This document shows, piece by piece, positions 57,000-64,000 of a stretch of 64,000 nucleotides of DNA. This DNA comes from Piezodorus guildinii (taxonomy: Eukaryota; Arthropoda; Insecta; Hemiptera; Pentatomidae). The notes under the pieces are model-generated. The model worked only from the letters and a program-made list of their open reading frames with translations. It had not been told where the DNA came from and ran no database searches. Position 1 is the first letter of the stretch, and every line of letters begins with the position of its first letter. The translations under genes were made by a program, and so were the position numbers. The stretch is taken from positions 177,554,200-177,618,199 of the forward strand of contig CM041292.1 of the NCBI GenBank assembly GCA_023052935.1. The letters are read 5' to 3'.

Positions 57000-57222
57000 T
57001 TTTTTTATTTATTTATTTTATTTTATTTTTTTTTTCTCTGGCGCAACAGGCCGTGTAGGCCCTTGGCCGCGTGATATAAACTCCTGGGAGAATAAACTCA
57101 CGTTTCTGGATGAAATGTTTAGGGTAGGGTCATCACTCCTTACGCCTATTTGTACGAGTTGCCACCAGTAGGCTGACGGGTCTCACTACCCGGGGGAGAG
57201 GCTGTGAGTGAATCCCCATTTA
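57000..57222 (-). mobile_element. LINE 3' tail, homologous to the SINE-2 body
   Basis: On the minus strand ATTCACTCACAGCCTCTCCC, CCCGGGTAGTGAGACCCGTC to ACACGGCCTGTTGCGCCAG, followed by an A-rich tail (AAAAAAAAATAAAATAAAA). It follows the RT remnant at 57.24-57.84 kb in the same orientation and has no tRNA head. It could be that LINE's own 3' UTR, or a headless SINE-2 inserted beside it. Confidence 0.65.
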
Positions 57223-57239
57223 ATTGCAAGGATTGGATG

Positions 57240-57845
57240 CGTTAGGCATTTGATGATAAGCGCATAAATAGAGAAATATATTGGAGATTTCTGGATAGAA
57301 TTGACATGACTGATAGTCTATTTGGGATGAAAGAAGGTATAGGAAAAGTGAAAAGTGAATGAGGATAAAGAGGCAGCATGGCGGATATGGATTGGTAGAG
57401 AATTCCAGAGTATAGTGGAACGAACAATAAAGGAACGATCAAAGTTTTGTATCTGGGGGTAGGAAGGTAAAAGTCAGAATGTCGCGATCTAGTTTCAAGT
57501 GAGTAGACTGAGGATGTAGGAAGGATGCTGGGAGCTAATAGTTTGGTAAAGGTATGATCCAAGGAAATATTGTCTGCGGTTTGAGGGGAGGAGCCACTTT
57601 AATTCACCATATAAGTGGGTAGGTAACATGAGACCTCCTTGAAGTGCCGAAGAGAAATCTTAAGAAAATGTTTATAATACGCTTTAGTCTGTCTTCAAGC
57701 ACAGTCGGGAGGCCGCCATACACCACACCAAAATAGTCAAAGTAGGGGAAAAGGAGTGAGGATACGAGGAGCTTACGAGTGGATAGGGGAAGGAGATGAC
57801 GGGAGCGATGGAAAAATTTAAGAGTACTTAAATCAATTATCATTA
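57240..57845 (-). pseudogene. Non-LTR reverse transcriptase, C-terminal part (jockey/CR1-like)
   Basis: Minus strand from 57843: LPLSTRKLLVSSLLFPYFDY, FGVVYGGLPTVLEDRLKRII, NIFLRFLFGTSRRSHVT, then after a stop TRSRHSDFYLPTPRYKT. In a shifted frame RSTILWNSLPIHIRHAASLS, SFTFHFSYTFF follows. The end pattern R-TR-L-LP-PR---------LWNSLP--IR-A-SL--F is common to CR1/jockey-superfamily ORF2 C-termini. At least one stop and one frameshift. Palm motifs are missing. Confidence 0.82.
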
Positions 57846-58055
57846 AAAAAAATTCGGTTTTACTAAATATTAGCTAACTAAGATCTATATATCTTTATTA
57901 TTTAATTAATTATAACCATCTCTTCTTCTAAATTTATTTATTATCACATTCATAAATTATTTCATTAATAGCACTTAACTTTTCGAGGCTCATAGTACCA
58001 CATCTTTAGAACAATTCATTAAAACTTATACCCCTCAAACGTTGTAAGATCCTAA

Positions 58056-58650
58056 TACGCAGACGACACAGCCTAATACACAGCTTCATATCGTACAGAT
58101 ACAATAATTAACAGATTAAAAAAAACTTCAAAAAAATAAATAAATACTGTCATAAATGGAAATTAAAAATAAATCCCAGTAGATCAGAAGCCATAATTTT
58201 TACAAAAAGCCGACAGCATATCAATCGCAATATTATTACAAACTCAACTCACATACCGTGGTCTAAATCTTTAAAACATCTTGGTTTAACCCTGGACAAA
58301 TCCCTAACTTTTTCCGAGCGCATTAATAGAAAAAACGGATTCAACAAAAAAAAATCTATGAAATGTTTCCATATTTTAATAAATCTTCTAAACTCAGCTC
58401 AAAGAATTAACTCATCCTCTATAAATCAGTTATACGGTCTCAAATTACATATGCTTCACTCGTGTGGAGTTCCACCTGCCTCTCGAACTATAAAAAACTC
58501 GAAAGAACCCAGAATCTTTGGATGAGAATAATCAACAATTACTCTCGATACACTAAAATATTCACTATGATTGCAGGCCTGAAACTTCCCTTAATTCAAA
58601 GTCTAGTTTTATCCCAAGCCAAGATTTAATTTTAGAAAAATCATAAGCTC
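58056..58650 (+). pseudogene. Non-LTR reverse transcriptase with YADD motif, decayed
   Basis: YADDTA (58056-58073) is the RT catalytic motif C. Downstream in shifted frames come YCHKWKLKINPSRSEAIIFT, IPWSKSLKHLGLTLDKSLTF, then RSQITYASLVWSSTCLSNYK, KLERTQNLWMRIINNYSRYT and GLKLPLIQ. This is palm to thumb in the correct order (jockey/CR1-type). Several stops and at least two frameshifts are present. It lies upstream of no 3' UTR that I can identify. Confidence 0.82.
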
Positions 58651-58815
58651 TCTGAACCCGTTAATAAAAGAAACAGGTAATTACAATAAACATAACGCTA
58701 CATACATAAAAGGAGAAAAGATTTATTGTTAAATTTATAATGTGTATTATACTTTTTTTAAAGATTATTAATAAATCTAATAAATAAATATTAATAAATA
58801 ACTAGCAAAGGTAGA

Positions 58816-59061
58816 GTGGGTGCAACAATGACTGCCAATAAAAATACTCTCACCCACCAGCGTATGTATTCACTCCCTGCCACCGTGGAAGAAACAGAAG
58901 GCGGTAACAAACCTCTGGATCGGCTTGCCGAAGGTGTGACGGTTTCTGCGAGCTTTTTCCCGCCTTTCTATGGCTTGAAGAGAGATCACGGCGAAAAAAA
59001 AAGCATTTGGGGTGGTTCAACGACGCAAAATCCCTTGGACATTTCTGTTTTATTTGTTTAA
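58816..59061 (+). other. Unrecognised ORF in a GC-richer island
   Basis: An 81-residue frame with ATG at 58828 (MTANKNTLTHQRMYSLPATV, EETEGGNKPLDRLAEGVTVS) overlaps an opposite 113-residue frame (58850-59191). Base composition is clearly less AT-rich than the flanks. No family is recognised. The choice of strand is undecided and both may be chance. Confidence 0.25.
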
Positions 59062-59191
59062 AACGAATATAACCGTTTTCACAACCTCCAATTCTGAATT
59101 TTGAAACTATAGAGTGTATGTATGAACGCAATGGACCAAACCAGTTAAATTTTTCAAGTACCTTGACTGGGTACCACGTTGGAGTTGGCAA

Positions 59192-60150
59192 AATCTGACT
59201 TGGACATGATGAGCCAATGACGTTTCAAGCATTTATTCAAATTTTTCATTCAGGAATATTTATTTGAACTTTGACTTTGAACTGGATTCTTGGTTTGAAT
59301 TTATGAATGTGCACCTAGTAGAACAGAAGAATATCTTCAGAAAAAGAAAAAAATGTTTGGAAAATAACCAGTTTTAGTACGAGGGAAATCATTTGGACAG
59401 CATTTCTACGTTTCTTTGCGAATAGCCCATATTTTCCTTGCTATTTAGTACCTTCTTCTACATGTTCAAATAGTGACTGACCAAAATAAAATTGTTGATT
59501 TAAGGAAATCCGAAATCATTCCAAATATAGTTAGCAAATCCTTGTATCTTGTAAATAAGTAAATAAACCTTTTCTATTTTCTATCTATCTGTACGCCTCT
59601 GGTTTTTTATGAATTTGTAACGTCGCGGAGGCTCAAATGGACATGCAATGGTGTTAGTATTAGTCGAACCTTTGGGTTCACTTCAGAAGAAAATAAACGA
59701 AAACAAGCCGCTAAAATACAATAAGCGATATTGTAATAATTCCCTCCTACAAAAAAAAAAAAAAAAAAGATTACCTAGGCGTCAAAGATTACCTTTGAAT
59801 CTGACCCCGCAAATCGTTACATGATACTTGGTACTCAAATACGTATAGCGACATAAAAAAACATTGTTGTACATAGAGGTACACTTTGAGTTAGGTCAAA
59901 CAGATCAGAAGATTACATTTTAAGTAGCCTCGCTAAATACCGACTCTAATCTACTGATAACCAGAGCGCTGATACGGCATATCTTTATCAATTTATAGGA
60001 TTTCCTGCACGCAACTCATATCAAATGTTGATTATTTCATTTTGACGTTTTGTCGTTTGCGGATCAAAATAGAGAATTCTTATATTTCACAATTTTATAA
60101 TCGAAGTCCAGTAAACGAAGAAAACAAATAGAGATTAAAAATGAACTAAA
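59192..60150. other. Spacer without recognisable features
   Basis: An A-run at 59752-59768 and scattered short frames only. Confidence 0.35.
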
Positions 60151-60156
60151 GTTCTT

Positions 60157-60212
60157 TGGGTCCTTGGTTCAAACCTCGGCTGTGGCAGAATAATTATATA
60201 TTCCGTTATTTC
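60157..60212 (+). mobile_element. SINE-3 fragment (box B side)
   Basis: CCTTGGTTCAAACCTCGGC, GTGGCAGAATAATTATATA matches the box B and body start of SINE-3 at 60.9 kb. The box A side is lost. Confidence 0.5.
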
Positions 60213-60229
60213 GACGGTGGGGTACAGAC

Positions 60230-60805
60230 ATGAGAAGAAGTGTACGATTATTAGTAGAAGCAGTGACGATCTTGGTGATATTGATATATAAGGATATACG
60301 GTTGAACACGTAAAGAAATTTAAGTATTTACGTTCAATGATAACTAGAAAAAACGAAATCCAGGAGGACATAATAAATTAAATGATTAAAGGTCGGAAAT
60401 GCGTTTTATTATATATACAGTTGCGAAATTACTTAGTTCGCGGCTTATGTCAAGAAACTTGTTAGAATTTATTAAACTATTGTAATTCCAGCGGTTCTAT
60501 TCCGACGTAAAGTATGAACAACGCCTTAAGGTTTTCAAGAATAACGTATTACGTAAAATACTTAGTCTAAAGAGAGATGGGGCTACTGGGAACTTTGGAA
60601 GGTTACGCAATGCCGGATTACGGAGCTTGTATCCTGTCAGTATAATTGAGTTGATTGCATCTCTGCGACTCAAATAGGCATGTAAAGTTGTTAGGCTAAG
60701 TTAAGAACGAATCCCGAAACTTTGATAGGCGTTGAACCGACTGGTATGGTGTACGAGAGGTAGGCCGAAGTGTCGATGTGAGGATTGTGTTAAGTATGAT
60801 CTCGG
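60230..60805 (+). pseudogene. RTE-type reverse transcriptase, C-terminal part, decayed
   Basis: SRSSDDLGDIDI*GYTVEHV, KKFKYLRSMITRKNEIQEDI, IKGRKC, then in other frames YEQRLKVFKNNVLRKILSLK, RLRNAGLRSLY, SIIELIASLRLK and RGRPKCRCEDCVKYDLG. The V-FKYLGS-IT---EI-EDI-RI--GRKC segment followed by the LRKI and GRP blocks is the RTE thumb and tail. It matches the 38 kb copy block for block, so both derive from one family. Multiple stops and shifts. Confidence 0.85.
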
Positions 60806-61031
60806 GTTAAAATAAATTTTTATTAAGGCTTATTTGGTAAAACGGGATTTCGCGTTAAGGTTTCTCTGGTAATCCAATATTTTTACAAAAATTAACCTAC
60901 AAATTTTAATGGGTCTCCATCGCCACAGCTGAAATAGCATAAGAAATAATATTCTGTCACAGCCGGGATTCGAACCCAGGTTTTGGAGAAGAGTAAATTA
61001 GTGCTCTGTCCAGAAGACCACGCCGCTCCTC
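60806..61031 (-). mobile_element. SINE-3 copy with complete tRNA-like head
   Basis: Minus strand: GGAGCGGCGTGGTCTTCTGG, ACAGAGCAC (box A region), GGGTTCGAATCCCGGC (box B), GTGACAGAATATTATTTC and a body to about 60806. Pol III promoter spacing is tRNA-like. It starts directly after the RTE remnant. Confidence 0.7.
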
Positions 61032-61645
61032 TCTCTTACCAAATCAGCTATAACATTAAGACCTAAATATCCTTTTAGTTACAAATTTGTTCCGAAACTG
61101 AATTTGAAACAAATTTTTTCATAACATTTATTAAGACAATTCATCTGGAATTTCATTTCAATCATGTACATAGAATTCAAAGCTATTTATCGAATGATTA
61201 TTTCTAAGTAATTGAGTTTTAGATCCAACTAAAGAATGTTTGACCACTTATGACTGATTTTGAAAAACACAGGATGTTGCTGTGTATTTAATGAATCATG
61301 CATACATTTACAACGCAGAAATAAGTATGTATCATCAGGAAGATAAGTACAATAAGAGATAAGTGTGTTGACTTAATAAGACACCAGTTGGATGAGTTCA
61401 GAAAAATACAATCCTTTCGAAATTATTATGAATTGAATGAACTCATAGAAAACTTCATTTATTTCATTCATACAGTGGAAAAACAAAATATTGGCACATT
61501 AACCAAAAAATATCATAGTTAATTAAATTATTAAATATAATAATGAATAGACGTTATAAAATAAACCTAATATTTTCTTAAGAAGTACACTTTACATTAC
61601 GATGAACATAGAACAAGAATAAAATCAATTTTTATTTCGAAACTG
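61032..61645. other. Spacer without recognisable features
   Basis: AT-rich, with no family or ORF supported. Confidence 0.35.
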
Positions 61646-61649
61646 AGTG

Positions 61650-62115
61650 TTGGTTTTTCACTTACCTATATTTCAAAATTTTCGAATTACAGGAAATACA
61701 GGTCCCCAAAGTCCAATTAACCAAGTCCCGCTAAAATGTGTGTGTGTGGTGTCTAGCACAAAAACGAAAAGTCGTACGAAACTTAAATTTGTTATTTAAT
61801 ATAGGCGAATATACGCCCGAGATGTTACAGCAACAATTTCATAAAAACCAGCTATCTAGAAAAGCCACTTTAACCATGCATTTTGTACCTTTTTAGGATT
61901 TTCTCAAAAAAGGCTCTAACGATTTTGATTAAAGTCCCTTTATCGATGCCAAATTTGATGGACTTTAATGTCGTATCAGTTTCATTCGAAATGAAATAGT
62001 CTGAAAGGGCTTAAATGCCGATTTTTCAAATTTTCTCTCTTTAAGGTAAAAACGGATAAACATATATGTTGGAACGAATTTTATGTCCAACTAAAAGAAA
62101 AAAAAACGCAAAAAT
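61650..62115 (-). repeat. Family A copy
   Basis: TTTTTCACTTACCTATATTTC, AACCAAGTCCCGCTAAAATG, a short GTGTGTGTG at the microsatellite site, GATGTTACAGCAACAATTTC and TCTGAAAGGGCTTAAATGCC to the AACTAAAAGAAAAAAAAAC block. Confidence 0.8.
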
Positions 62116-62224
62116 ATTATATAAAAATTAAATTCGTTTAAATAATATAGATATTAATTAAGTACCATGTATATTCCATTACTAATTAAAACATATGTTG
62201 TTTTGTTCACTTGGAAGAGAAACT

Positions 62225-63032
62225 GAGGTTATCACTGTGAAACAACTATAAAGTTTATTCCTAAATGTCTGAATTTCCTTGATACGAATGGCAGGTCCAT
62301 TAAGAAAAAAGTGCTATGTGTACCACTAACTCATACAGTCTACAGTCACATTCAGATTACGATGACACTTCAAGATGATATATCTCTACAAGGAGATGAT
62401 GTTTTATAACTAAATGAAACAATAATAAAATGAAATCTGGTGCGGGCAACACATGACTTTCACTTACCTTCATTTTTAAAATCAATAAAAGAATTTTCAA
62501 ATACAGTTAGTGATAAAAATACGTGAAACTATTAAAGAATTAATAAAATCGAATTTATATAGAAACATGTGTTTTATTAAAAAATCTATTATATTATTAT
62601 CTAAAATAATCAGTTAGTTTTATCTTCTTTTCATCACTCTCTATAACCTTTTGAAAGCTTGAGTATAAGATAATATTTTTTCTAAAATCTTTAGCTTTCT
62701 AACGGTATATCATACATGTATATTACTGTCTTGTGTTCAAAAACAAACAAATTGCATTAAAAAAAATATGTTTTCTCCTTTAGTTGGGTATCAAATTCAT
62801 TCAATTTATATATTTAGCTGTTTTTCATCAGTGGTAAGAAGATAATATAGTTATTTTTATAGAATCAACAAAATTAAAGGTACTTTAGGGGAAGAAATTT
62901 TAAAATATCGGCATTTAAGCCCTGTCAGACCATTTTTATTCGAATGAAACCTAAATGATATTAAAGCCCATTAAATTTTACATCGATATAGCGAGTTTAA
63001 TCAAAATCGTCGGAACCGTTATGACTGTGTAT
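62225..63032 (+). repeat. 808-bp tandem duplication, copy 1
   Basis: GAGGTTATCACTGTGAAACA at 62225 recurs at 63033. The unit comprises about 210 bp of unique-looking sequence (CTGAATTTCCTTGATACGAA, ACTTCAAGATGATATATCTC) and a family A copy from 62430 (AAATCTGGTGCGGGCAACAC) truncated at 63019 (CGGAACCGTT). Confidence 0.88.
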
Positions 63033-63722
63033 GAGGTTATCACTGTGAAACAACTATAAAGTTTATTCCTAAATGTCTGAATTTCCTTGATACAAATGGC
63101 AGGTCCATTAAGAAAAAAGTGCTATGTGTACCACTAACTCATACAGTCTACAGTCACATTCAGATTACGATGACACTTCAAGATGATATATCTCTACAAG
63201 GAGATGATGTTTTATAACTAAATGAAACAATAATAAAATGAAATCTGGTGCGGGCAACACATGACTTTCACTTACCTTCATTTTTAAAATCAATGAAAGA
63301 ATTTTCAAATTCAATTCGAGATAAAAAAAAAAAAAAAAAAAAATACGTGAAACTATTAAAGAATTAATTAAATTGAACTTCTATAGAAACATGTGTTTTA
63401 TGATAACGGTATATCATACATGTATATTATGTTCCAAAACGAAAAATTACATTAAAAAAATATGTTTTCTGTTTTTTTCTTTAGTTGGATATCGAATTCA
63501 TTCAATTATATATATTTACCTGTTTTTCACTAGTGGTAACAAGATAATATAGTTATTTTTATAGAATCAACAAAATTAAAGGTACTTTAGAGAAAGAAAA
63601 TTTAAAATATCGGCATTTAAGCCCTGTCAGACCATTTTTATTCGAATGAAACCTAAATGATATTAAAGCCCATTAAATTTTACATCGATATAGCGAGTTT
63701 AATCAAAATCGTCGGAACCGTT
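63033..63722 (+). repeat. 808-bp tandem duplication, copy 2 (shortened)
   Basis: Same order as copy 1, with an A17-18 run near 63326-63343 and about 120 bp missing from the family A part (after ACATGTGTTTTATGATAACG). Confidence 0.85.
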
Positions 63723-64000
63723 TTCGAGAATATCTAAAAAAGGTGCATAGTATAAAGTTGATAATAATTGCATGGTATAAAGTTGCTCTTCTGGTAAGCT
63801 CATTTTGATGAAAAAGGTTTTGTAACATCTCGGGCGTATAGTTGTCTTAAATATGAAATTTCAGTTTCATGAGACTTGTCGTTTTCGCTCGGAAGTTACC
63901 ACACACACAAAGAGACCTTTTTGCGGGACTTGGTTATTTGGACTCAGAAGACCCTAAAATGTGTATTTCCGTTGAAAACTGGAATTCGAAAATTTTCACG
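63240..64000 (+). repeat. Family A copy continuing past the window edge
   Basis: It begins AAATCTGGTGCGGGCAACAC and passes CGTTTTCGAGAATATC, AAGTTGCTCTTCTGGTAAGC and ACACACACAAAGAGACC to GAAAACTGGAATTCG at the window edge, so its closing end is cut off. Confidence 0.85.

Overview
This is an AT-rich eukaryotic window, most likely from an insect or other arthropod. It holds fragments of jockey-, R1- and RTE-type non-LTR retrotransposons, a mariner remnant, a Helitron, tRNA-derived SINEs and long (AT)n and (TG)n tracts. Species or order cannot be fixed from the sequence. No intact host gene was recognised. There are no operons or bacterial signals, and nearly every open frame is noise inside repeats or a broken transposon gene.

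Layout. 1-3.1 kb: R1-type and jockey-type ORF2 remnants with repeat debris. 3.1-18.7 kb: the main feature, a 15.6 kb block bounded by a perfect 26-bp inverted repeat. Its left part looks like a complete 1.26 kb TIR element. The rest is a satellite of about 110 direct copies of a 127-128 bp monomer, and each monomer ends in the same sequence as the element's terminus. 18.7-21.7 kb: a non-autonomous Helitron whose empty site is preserved in a paralogous repeat at 53.2 kb, then an RNase H fragment between 14-bp direct repeats. 22-42 kb: a mosaic of one very abundant family (called family A here, about 1.0-1.2 kb, with GTAAGTGAAAGT-type ends), into which SINE-1 and a short retroposon (family D, with 11-14 bp target duplications) have inserted. 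42.9-50 kb: a nearly identical 3.5 kb tandem duplication whose copies differ mainly in (AT)n length. It carries a mariner fragment, a possible Penelope-like repeat pair and an unrecognised ORF. 50-64 kb: more family A, MITE-B, jockey/CR1-like and RTE remnants, SINE-3, and two further local tandem duplications.

The elements form an interacting repeat community rather than a pathway. SINE-2 shares its 3' tail with sequence lying directly downstream of a LINE reverse-transcriptase remnant, which suggests a SINE-LINE partnership. The satellite appears to be built from a DNA-transposon end. Family A carries a proto-microsatellite that has expanded separately in several copies. Parts of the satellite (5.7-7.3 and 12.0-13.0 kb, plus pure 21-22 base homopolymers) look like assembly or consensus errors and should not be read as biology without checking raw reads.
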